This document shows, piece by piece, positions 44,861 to 51,851 of a stretch of 64,000 bases of DNA (positions are counted from its first letter, which is position 1; the number at the start of each line of letters is the position of its first letter). The position numbers and the translations under genes are program-made. Location of the stretch: the NCBI RefSeq assembly GCF_018343545.2, contig NZ_JAGYPE020000014.1:32988-96987 (forward strand), in the 5' to 3' direction. The DNA comes from Neobacillus citreus (GTDB taxonomy: Bacteria; Bacillota; Bacilli; Bacillales; Cytobacillaceae). A model generated the notes under the pieces. The model saw nothing but the letters and a program-made list of their open reading frames with translations. It did no database searches and had not been told where the DNA came from.

Positions 44861-45865
44861 ATGCTTAAAGCGGCGGTAATAGGACTTGGAGATATCTCTA
44901 AAATTCATATACCAGCTATACAAGCAAATCCAAACACTGAGCTAGTGGCAGTTTGTGACATAAATGAATCCTTAAAAGATACCGTACCTGGCGTAAACTT
45001 TTATACAGATTATCACGAGATGCTAGAAAAGGAAGCGCTTGATTGTGTCCATAACTGTCTGCCTCACTATCTGCACTACCCTGTAACAAAAGCTTGTGTA
45101 GAAAAAGGTGTTCATGTTTTTCAAGAGAAGCCGTTGGGCTTGAACGCGGAAGAGGGACAGGCGCTGGTAAAACTTGAGAACGAACATAGTGATATTAAAA
45201 TTGGTGTGTGTTTACAAAACCGATACAATGAAACGTTTGAGACACTTCTAGAGATCGTTAAGAGCGGTGAATACGGCAAGGTTACAGGAGTAAAAGGTCT
45301 GGTAGCTTGGTTTAGACCGAAGGCTTATTATGATGCCAAACCATGGCGCGGCAAAATGGAATTGGCCGGCGGCGGTGTGATGATTAACCAAGCATTGCAT
45401 ACCATCGATTTAATGCAGCTTATTGGCGGTGAAATCGACTCCATTAAAGGATCTATAAATCAATTATTGGACTATGGAATTGAAGTGGAAGATACGGCAT
45501 CGGCCCATATCCATTTTAAACATGGAGCGAAGGGCTTATTCTTTGCTACTAATGCAAATGCAGAAAATTCAAGCGTTGAGCTTGAGGTATTGTTAGAAAA
45601 AGGAAAATTCAACATCAAAGACAGCATCTTGGTGAGAGTAACAGAAGAAAGTAAAAAAGAAGTATTGGTGGAAGATGCGAAACTGCCAGGTGCAAAATTC
45701 TATTACGGGGCAAGCCATTTCAAAACCATTAACCAATTCTATCAATGTATTCTCCAAAATTCTCATGATTATGTTCATGCGAAGGATGCATTCGTTTCTA
45801 TTTCAATGATTGATGCTATACGTAAATCTTCAGAGATAAAACAAGCAGTTAAAATGGAGGGATAA
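44861..45865 (+). CDS. Gfo/Idh/MocA-family sugar dehydrogenase (2)
   Basis: 334 aa. Rossmann start AAVIGLGDISKIHIPAI, QEKPLG at about residue 88, and AGGGVMINQALHTIDLMQL in the substrate domain. RBS AAAAGGGGAG. 3 bp before the second TIM-barrel gene. It shares only general family identity with the first copy, so the two probably act on different substrates or positions. Confidence 0.85.
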   Translation: MLKAAVIGLGDISKIHIPAIQANPNTELVAVCDINESLKDTVPGVNFYTDYHEMLEKEALDCVHNCLPHYLHYPVTKACVEKGVHVFQEKPLGLNAEEGQALVKLENEHSDIKIGVCLQNRYNETFETLLEIVKSGEYGKVTGVKGLVAWFRPKAYYDAKPWRGKMELAGGGVMINQALHTIDLMQLIGGEIDSIKGSINQLLDYGIEVEDTASAHIHFKHGAKGLFFATNANAENSSVELEVLLEKGKFNIKDSILVRVTEESKKEVLVEDAKLPGAKFYYGASHFKTINQFYQCILQNSHDYVHAKDAFVSISMIDAIRKSSEIKQAVKMEG

Positions 45866-45868
45866 TCA

Positions 45869-46729
45869 ATGAAAAAGGGTAAAATCGGCGTTCAAATGAT
45901 GATGCTAAAAGGCAAAGTGGAAGAGCTAGGTGCCTATGAAACAATGAGAAAAGTAAGTGAGCTTGGCTATCACGCAGTTGAAGTTTCTCAAATTCCTATG
46001 ACTCCAGAGAACGTAGCGGAGATAAAAAGGGCAAGTCAAGATTTTGATATTAAGATTGCGGCTCTTTCTGCTGCGGTAGAGCCAATGCTTCCTGGAATGC
46101 CTGGTGAGGCATTGACAAGTGACTTTGAAAAAATCGTAAACGACTGCAAGACCCTGGATTGTAACTTCTTACGTATAGGTATGCTGCCATTAACAGCTAT
46201 CGGTCATAAAGATAAAATCATGGAGTTTATTGGGAAGGCTGAAGAAATGGCTCACAGATTGGCTGAACACGGAATTGAATTGTATTACCACACACACCAC
46301 ATAGAATTCCAAAAATATGATGGTCAGTATTTGTTGGATATTATTAAGAATAACACCACTAAGCTTGGGTTTGAATTAGATGTTCACTGGATTCAAAGAG
46401 CGGGCGTAAATCCTGTAGAATTTGTTAAAGAATATACAGGCCGTATCTCACTCCTGCACTTGAAGGATTATCGTATTGGACAAATTGATACAAGTGAAAT
46501 TGACTTCAAGGATATGGGTAAATTCTTTGACCTATTCACGAATACGATTGAATTTGCAGAACTTGGCGAAGGAAACCTTGATATTAAAGGTATTATGGAA
46601 GCAGGCCTTGAAAGCGGGGCACAGTATTTCTTGGTAGAACAAGATGATACCTATGGCCGTGACCCATTTGATTGCTTGGAGATTTCAGCTAATCACTTAA
46701 GAAAACTAGGTTATTCTGATTGGTTTTAA
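45869..46729 (+). CDS. Sugar phosphate isomerase/epimerase-like TIM barrel (2)
   Basis: 286 aa, xylose isomerase-like fold. YYHTHHIEFQKYDG and ELDVHWIQRAGVNPVEFVK, ISLLHLKDYRIG and LVEQDDTYGRDP carry the expected metal ligands. Shares the fold but not close identity with the first barrel. Last gene of the AraC operon before a terminator. Reaction unknown. Confidence 0.83.
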   Translation: MKKGKIGVQMMMLKGKVEELGAYETMRKVSELGYHAVEVSQIPMTPENVAEIKRASQDFDIKIAALSAAVEPMLPGMPGEALTSDFEKIVNDCKTLDCNFLRIGMLPLTAIGHKDKIMEFIGKAEEMAHRLAEHGIELYYHTHHIEFQKYDGQYLLDIIKNNTTKLGFELDVHWIQRAGVNPVEFVKEYTGRISLLHLKDYRIGQIDTSEIDFKDMGKFFDLFTNTIEFAELGEGNLDIKGIMEAGLESGAQYFLVEQDDTYGRDPFDCLEISANHLRKLGYSDWF

Positions 46730-46748
46730 AAATATTAGAAAATAAAAC

Positions 46749-46780
46749 AAGAGGCTGTTATAAGTGGCAGCCTCTTTTTG
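46749..46780 (+). terminator. Terminator of the AraC-controlled operon
   Basis: AAGAGGCTG pairs with CAGCCTCTTTTT (46768-46779). Confidence 0.88.
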
Positions 46781-46859
46781 TGTGCGTAAAGTGAAATATA
46801 AAAATTAGATTTATGTTTCATTACTCATTTCTTCTTGTTTTCTTGTTATTCTTTTAAAG

Positions 46860-47255
46860 GCTAGACTTGCTGAAGAGAGAATCACAAGACCTAATAGGCT
46901 TACACTGAAAAAGAACTCTAATCCCGATAATAAAGATGTTTTAAAAGCACAAAAATATGTACAAACCCACCTTAGTGAAAAAATTTCTCTAAAAGAAGTA
47001 GCTGACCATTTACATTTAAATGCTAGTTATTTCAGTAGAATGTTCAAGAAGGAAATGGGAGAAGGTTTTATTGAATATGTGACAAGAATGAAAATGGAAA
47101 AAGCAATAGAATTGCTGGATCATTCGGTAAAGTCAGTAGAACAGATTGCATTTGAGTTAGGCTTTGAAAGTAAAAGTTATTTTTTAAAAACATTTAAAAA
47201 TAATTATGGCTTTTCTCCAAAGTCCTATAAGTATAAAGATAAAGAATCTATATAA
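46860..47255 (+). pseudogene. Remnant of an AraC-type response regulator
   Basis: The frame is open from 46809 but has no in-frame ATG until 47040. The region translated from about 46930 gives a nearly whole AraC-type HTH domain: AQKYVQTHLSEKISLKEVAD, LHLNASYFSRMFKKEMG and IAFELGFESKSYFLKTFKNN. No receiver or sensor domain precedes it. It looks like the C-terminal end of a YesN-type regulator whose front was lost. The short ORF from 47040 would lack the first HTH and is unlikely to work. Confidence 0.7.
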
Positions 47256-47273
47256 ATGCAAGGTTTTTTGCAT

Positions 47274-47310
47274 AAAAAAACCAATCCACTATTTTATTTT
47301 TGTGGATTGG
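47274..47310 (-). terminator. Terminator of the minus-strand microprotein
   Basis: CCAATCCAC (47281-47289) pairs with GTGGATTGG (47302-47310); on the minus strand TTTTTTT follows. It overlaps the stop codon of the small ORF. Confidence 0.8.
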
Positions 47311-47395
47311 CTATTACTGGTTCTGATGAATCGAATGGTACGAATTCTCCGTGCTTTTCGATCAACTCAACAACTGTTTTAATAAGCTTTTTCAT
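47294..47395 (-). CDS. 33-residue amphipathic microprotein
   Basis: Minus-strand ORF starting MKKLIKTVVELIEKHGEF, an amphipathic helix, followed by VPFDSSEPVIANPQK. A strong ribosome site (AGGAGG, 8 nt before the ATG) and an intrinsic terminator at the stop make it a convincing gene, although below normal length cut-offs. The helix plus short Pro/acidic tail recalls signalling-peptide precursors, but no Cys is present and the family is not recognised. Divergent from the larA-like operon. Confidence 0.65.
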   Translation of the reverse strand: MKKLIKTVVELIEKHGEFVPFDSSEPVIANPQK

Positions 47396-47460
47396 GGTTT
47401 ATTTCCTCCTAGTGATTTGATACTCTCATTATCAGGGAATGGAAGGATTTTGACAAAGTG

Positions 47461-47512
47461 GCTGAAAACGGAAACATTCGAGGTGAAAACGAAAACAAAG
47501 TTACTGAAAGCG
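47461..47512. repeat. Three 21-bp units (TGAAAACG core)
   Basis: CTGAAAACG at 47462, GTGAAAACG at 47483 and CTGAAAGCG at 47504, each 21 bp apart. Same period as the arrays at 11.5 kb but a different core. The rest of 47513-47650 holds nothing clear. Confidence 0.6.
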
Positions 47513-47654
47513 TACTTCATCTACCTTTTTCTTAGTATTTCGCTGTTTTTCTCCGTTTTTCAGGAGTTATAAGGTACAGGCAATTTTCAAAAACAACAAC
47601 CATGGTAATTCGTTATTGGCTCACCAAAAATAAGAGTACACTTTAGCAAATAAA

Positions 47655-47683
47655 TTGACGTAAAATAACGATAGTGATATGAT
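47655..47683 (+). promoter_or_regulatory. SigA promoter of the larA-like operon
   Basis: TTGACG (47655-47660), 17 bp, TATGAT (47678-47683). Operator C begins 5 bp downstream. Confidence 0.8.
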
Positions 47684-47688
47684 ACAAA

Positions 47689-47717
47689 TGAATTTGTTAG
47701 TTTGATAAACAAATTAA
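47689..47717. promoter_or_regulatory. ROK-repressor operator C
   Basis: Contains AATTTGTTAGTTTGATAAAC and ends AAATTAA. Aligned with operator A, 25 of 29 positions agree. Links the larA-like operon to the ROK regulator 9 kb away. Confidence 0.82.
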
Positions 47718-47851
47718 ATTAAATGGTGGAATACATCTCTTTTTTGTAATATTTGTAAGGGATTACACTGCGTAACAGATCTTGAAAAAAGGCCGTACAT
47801 GTAAATTTTTCATAAGGAAACACTAAAGATATAGAGAAGGAGTGAAGAATT

Positions 47852-49120
47852 GTGGGTGTTATTCAAGACTTACTAAAAGATATCCCAGTGCCGAAGATGG
47901 CAAAAGTGAAAGTGAATTTTAGCGACGAGAAAATTGATAATCTTGAACATGCGTTAATGGATAAATTACAGCAAGAACATATAAGAAAAACAGTTAAGCC
48001 TGGAATGGAAATTGCCTTGGCAGTTGGCAGCAGGGGACTTGACCGGCTTGTTGAACTAACGGAAGTGACGGTGCGATTCTTAAAGGAACTTGGTGCGAAG
48101 CCATTTATTGTTCCAAGCATGGGAAGCCATGGCGGTGCAACTGCTGAAGGACAGCGTGAAGTGTTAGCGCATCTTGGCGTCACAGAAGAAAGTGTTGGCT
48201 GTGAAATCCGCTCCTCGATGGAAGTGGTTAAAATTGACGAACTGCCAAATGGTTTGCCAATTTATATTGATAAATATGCTTCAGAAGCTGATGGTATTGT
48301 CGTTATCAACCGGGTGAAACCACATACTGCTTTTAGGGGCCCTGTTGAAAGCGGCATTATGAAAATGATCAGCATTGGTTTAGGTAAGCAAAGAGGCGCA
48401 GAGGCCTGCCATCAATTAGGCTTTAAGTATATGGCGGAAAATGTTCCGGCAATGGCCAAGGTTATCATGGCGAAAAAGCCTGTTCTTTTTGGTGTGGCAT
48501 CCGTTGAAAATGCTTTTGATAAAGTGGCAGCAGTGGACGTTCTTACGCCTGCAGAAATTATCGAAAAGGAAGCTGACCTGCAGAAAAAAGCAAAAGAGCT
48601 ATTGCCTAAGCTTTTCTTTGATCAATTGGATGTTCTTGTGATTGATGAAATTGGTAAAAATATCAGCGGTGATGGAATGGACCCGAATATTACCGGACGT
48701 TATCCTACTCCGTACGCCTCTGGCGGCCCTGATGTTAACAAAATGGTCGTGCTATCTGTTACTCCTGAATCCGAAGGAAATGCCAATGGGGTAGGTACTG
48801 CTGATTTTACAACTCAACGCCTAGTGGACAATATGGACTTAGAAGGAACATATGCCAACGGCTTAACTTCAACGGTTGTGTCGCCTACAAAAATAGCCAC
48901 CACACTGCCGAATGATAAACAGGCGATTCAAGCTGCCGTTAAGACGTGTAATATTTTAGATTTTACCAAAGTGAAAATGGTGCGCATTAAAAATACACTG
49001 AAGATCAGTGAAATAGAAGTTTCTGAAGCTTTGCTCGATTATATAGCCAATCATCCAAATATGGAGCAGGTTTCAGATTTATATGAAATTAACTTTGATG
49101 AAAATGGAAATTTATTTTAG
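47852..49120 (+). CDS. LarA-like nickel-pincer racemase/epimerase
   Basis: 422 aa of the lactate racemase (LarA, DUF2088) superfamily, whose members invert an alpha-hydroxyacid carbon with a nickel pincer nucleotide bound to a Lys. Candidate residues: H93 in MGSHGGAT, H158 in VKPHTAF, K179 in GLGKQRGAEACH and H187. GTG start after GAAGGAG. Followed by an SDR dehydrogenase and larE. The neighbours use hexuronates, not lactate, and the superfamily includes an enzyme reported to epimerise D-gluconate at C2; mannonate/gluconate is therefore the proposed substrate (inference). Confidence 0.85.
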   Translation: MGVIQDLLKDIPVPKMAKVKVNFSDEKIDNLEHALMDKLQQEHIRKTVKPGMEIALAVGSRGLDRLVELTEVTVRFLKELGAKPFIVPSMGSHGGATAEGQREVLAHLGVTEESVGCEIRSSMEVVKIDELPNGLPIYIDKYASEADGIVVINRVKPHTAFRGPVESGIMKMISIGLGKQRGAEACHQLGFKYMAENVPAMAKVIMAKKPVLFGVASVENAFDKVAAVDVLTPAEIIEKEADLQKKAKELLPKLFFDQLDVLVIDEIGKNISGDGMDPNITGRYPTPYASGGPDVNKMVVLSVTPESEGNANGVGTADFTTQRLVDNMDLEGTYANGLTSTVVSPTKIATTLPNDKQAIQAAVKTCNILDFTKVKMVRIKNTLKISEIEVSEALLDYIANHPNMEQVSDLYEINFDENGNLF

Positions 49121-49140
49121 AAAAATTGGGGGAGAACAAT

Positions 49141-49911
49141 ATGACAAACTTATTTGACCTAACCGGAAAAACGGCTGTAGCCGTAGGTGGAAATGGCGTA
49201 TTAGGCTCAGCTATGGCAAAAGGATTAGCAGAGCATGGGGCAAAGGTTGCCATTGTCGGCCGCAATCTTGAAACAGCTGAAAAGGTTGTAAAGGAAATCG
49301 TCGAAGCTGGCGGGGAAGCGAAGGCTTTCCAAGCAGATGTTAGTTCAAAGGATTCCTTGCAGCACGCAGCAACTGAAATCGAACAATGGGCTGGCGGCTG
49401 GGACATTCTCTTGAATGCACCAGGAACCAACAGTGCGACTCCATTCTTTGATCTTGACATGGATGAGTATGACAAAATCATGGATATAAACTTAAAAGGT
49501 ATTGTGATGACCTGCCAAATTTTTGCGAAGCGAATGATTGAACAGGACAGAAAGGGCAGCATTATTAATATTTCGTCTGTTTCATCGACAACTCCGCTGT
49601 CCCGCGTCTTTACGTATTCTGTATCAAAAGCCGGCCTTAATAGCGTGACCCAATTTTTAGCGCGTGAATTTGCGGCAAATGGAATCCGTGTCAATGCGAT
49701 TATCCCTGGGTTCTTCCCTGCTGAACAAAATCGTAAAATTTTGGACAAGGAGCGGATCGAGTCCATTATGCGCCATACACCAATGAACCGCTTTGGTGAA
49801 GCTGAAGAGCTTCAAGGGGCAACTGTATGGCTTGCGTCTGAGAAAGCCTCAAGCTTTGTGACAGGCGCAATGATCCGTGTGGATGGCGGTTTCGGAGCAA
49901 TGACCATTTAA
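49141..49911 (+). CDS. SDR oxidoreductase, probable D-mannonate (fructuronate) oxidoreductase
   Basis: 256 aa short-chain dehydrogenase. NAD site AVAVGGNGVLGSAMAKGLAE, LNAPG in place of the usual NNAG, catalytic Ser in SSVSSTTPLS and YSVSK (Tyr, Lys). ATG at 49141 follows GGGGGAG. Related to the SDR-type UxuB (YjmF) of B. subtilis, which reduces fructuronate to mannonate; gluconate 5-dehydrogenase-like roles are the alternative. Co-transcribed with the LarA-like gene. Confidence 0.8.
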   Translation: MTNLFDLTGKTAVAVGGNGVLGSAMAKGLAEHGAKVAIVGRNLETAEKVVKEIVEAGGEAKAFQADVSSKDSLQHAATEIEQWAGGWDILLNAPGTNSATPFFDLDMDEYDKIMDINLKGIVMTCQIFAKRMIEQDRKGSIINISSVSSTTPLSRVFTYSVSKAGLNSVTQFLAREFAANGIRVNAIIPGFFPAEQNRKILDKERIESIMRHTPMNRFGEAEELQGATVWLASEKASSFVTGAMIRVDGGFGAMTI

Positions 49912-49990
49912 ACATAATGATGTCAATTCCCTAATAAGATAACAATGATGAAGTATAAATAGATTGATTTACCCGAGGGGAGAGGGGACA

Positions 49991-50791
49991 ATGCTTACCG
50001 AGAAATACAGTAAATTACAGTCTATTCTCCGAGAAATGGATTCCGTTGTCGTTGCCTTTTCAGGCGGTGTGGATAGTACGTTTCTGTTGAAGGCTGCCGT
50101 CGAGACATTAGGGCCTGAGAAGGTCCTGGCGGTTACAGCCGATTCAGAAACCTATCCATCAAGCGAGCTTCAAGAGGCGATTAAACTAGCGGAAAAAATC
50201 GGCGTGAAGCATCAGGTAATTGAAACTTCCGAGTTAGCGATTCCCGGTTATGCAGAAAACAGTAAAAACCGCTGCTATTTTTGCAAAAGCAGCTTGTTTG
50301 ATCATTTAATCCCTGTCATGGAAGAAAAGGGTTTTAAAAATGTCATTTATGGTGTTATTGCCGATGATATGAATGAATTCCGTCCAGGCATGCAGGCTGC
50401 TAAAGAGAAGGGAATTCGCGGCCCGCTTCAGGAAGCAGACCTTTATAAGGAAGAAATCCGCGAGCTTTCCCGCGAGTTTGATTTGCCGACGTGGGATAAA
50501 CCATCGTTCGCCTGTCTTTCTTCGAGGATTGCCTATGGTGAGTACATTACGAAAGAAAAGCTGACAAAGGTGGAAAAAGCAGAATACTATTTAAAATCCT
50601 TGCAAATCCGCCAGGTTCGCGTAAGAATTCACCAGGATATCGCCCGAATTGAGGTAGAGCCTAAAGATATGGCAATCATTCTTGAAAATCATGATACCAT
50701 TGTGCGTAATTTACAAGAGTTTGGCTATAAATATATAACACTTGATTTAATTGGCTATCAAAGCGGAAGTATGAATAAGGTTCTTTCCTAA
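49991..50791 (+). CDS. larE: Pincer cofactor synthesis sulfur transferase LarE
   Basis: 266 aa PP-loop ATPase that sacrifices its own sulfur to make the nickel pincer cofactor. SGGVDST at residues 24-30 is the PP-loop; Cys175 in KPSFACLSSR matches the sacrificial Cys of the Lactobacillus enzyme. Also NRCYFCKSSLFDHL, a normal feature. ATG at 49991 after GAGAGGGG. larB and larC are not in the window, so they must lie elsewhere for a working cofactor. Presence beside the LarA-like gene confirms that enzyme's cofactor type. Confidence 0.92.
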   Translation: MLTEKYSKLQSILREMDSVVVAFSGGVDSTFLLKAAVETLGPEKVLAVTADSETYPSSELQEAIKLAEKIGVKHQVIETSELAIPGYAENSKNRCYFCKSSLFDHLIPVMEEKGFKNVIYGVIADDMNEFRPGMQAAKEKGIRGPLQEADLYKEEIRELSREFDLPTWDKPSFACLSSRIAYGEYITKEKLTKVEKAEYYLKSLQIRQVRVRIHQDIARIEVEPKDMAIILENHDTIVRNLQEFGYKYITLDLIGYQSGSMNKVLS

Positions 50792-50834
50792 AAGCTTTTT
50801 TCATTTGTTTTGCCTCCATAGAAAATTCACCTTT

Positions 50835-50870
50835 AAAAAAGGCTTTTGGACTTTTCCAAAGCCTTTTTTT
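50835..50870 (+). terminator. Terminator of the larA-like operon
   Basis: AAAAAAGGCTTTTGGA pairs with TCCAAAGCCTTTTTTT around a 4-nt loop. Confidence 0.93.
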
Positions 50871-50919
50871 ATAGATTGATAGACTGACGGTTATTAAAAA
50901 AGTGGAAAGAGGTGAGCAC

Positions 50920-51660
50920 ATGAAAAAAATCTTACTGGTTGACGATGAGAGGTGGGTTCGGACAGCCCTTAAGTGGACAATCAAAAAGTTGGCACTTCCT
51001 CTAGAAATTATCCATGAATGCGGGAATGGTTTGGAGGCACTGGACTGGATCAAGCAAAATGACGTTGACCTTGTCATTACAGATATCCAAATGCCGATAA
51101 TGGACGGGCTTTCGTTGGCGAATGAACTATCGAAGTTAAACAAGAAACTGGATTGTTTTATCATTAGTGTTCATCATGAGTTCCAATTAGCGCATCAGGC
51201 GTTGAGGAGCGGTGTGACGGATTACCTTATTAAACCGATTGACGAAAAAGAATTAAAGGAATGCCTGGAAAGATGGTTATTTAAACGAAATAAGGAAGAG
51301 ACAAGCAGAAAAATTGCTCAAGTACTGGATGAAACAATTCCATCATCTACCATTGAAAGGGTATTACAATATATAGAAAAAACCCCTTTAGATCAAATAA
51401 CTCTAAAGGCTGCCGCAGACCATGTCCATATTAATCCCAGCTATTTAAGTCAATTATTCAAACAGCAGTTCAATAAAAAATTTGTTGGCTATATCACGGA
51501 GCTGCGAATTCAAGAGAGTAAGAGATTGCTACAGAATACATCATTACGGATGTCAGAGATTGCGGAACGGGTTGGTTATTCGGATTTAGCTTATTTTAGT
51601 AATAATTTTAAAAGAATTACGGGGAGTTCTCCATCTGAATTTAGAAAATCAAGCGACTAA
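50920..51660 (+). CDS. Orphan YesN-type response regulator
   Basis: 246 aa. Receiver domain with ILLVDDERWVR, Asp in ITDIQMPIMDG and Lys in YLIKPID; AraC HTH at about 150-245 with DHVHINPSYLSQLFKQQF and IAERVGYSDLAYFSNNFKR. ATG at 50920 follows AGAGGTG; the in-frame GTG at 50902 is upstream of that site. No kinase gene is next to it. It precedes the secreted GH3 gene by 190 bp and may control it. Closely related in layout to the regulator at 25984. Confidence 0.9.
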   Translation: MKKILLVDDERWVRTALKWTIKKLALPLEIIHECGNGLEALDWIKQNDVDLVITDIQMPIMDGLSLANELSKLNKKLDCFIISVHHEFQLAHQALRSGVTDYLIKPIDEKELKECLERWLFKRNKEETSRKIAQVLDETIPSSTIERVLQYIEKTPLDQITLKAAADHVHINPSYLSQLFKQQFNKKFVGYITELRIQESKRLLQNTSLRMSEIAERVGYSDLAYFSNNFKRITGSSPSEFRKSSD

Positions 51661-51811
51661 CGGAGTCTATAAAATGACTCATTTTTTTGCTTTTAAAAAT
51701 AGTAATTTAGAAATAGGCCAATAGACTTATTTTTCTTAATATTAAAAAAACACAAATATAGCAAAAAAAATCCTATACTACTATCATTCGATATCCTCTT
51801 AAAATTATGGT

Positions 51812-51825
51812 TGAAAGCGTTTACT
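51812..51825 (+). promoter_or_regulatory. cre site before the GH3 gene
   Basis: TGAAAGCGTTTACT, one base from the consensus, 26 bp before the start codon, where CcpA would block initiation or elongation. Confidence 0.65.
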
Positions 51826-51851
51826 AAAACCGATTAATAGGGGGAAGAAAA

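Noticed and set aside
47351..47572. 73-aa plus-strand ORF
   Set aside because: Overlaps the better-supported minus-strand microprotein and the 21-bp repeat; no ribosome site.
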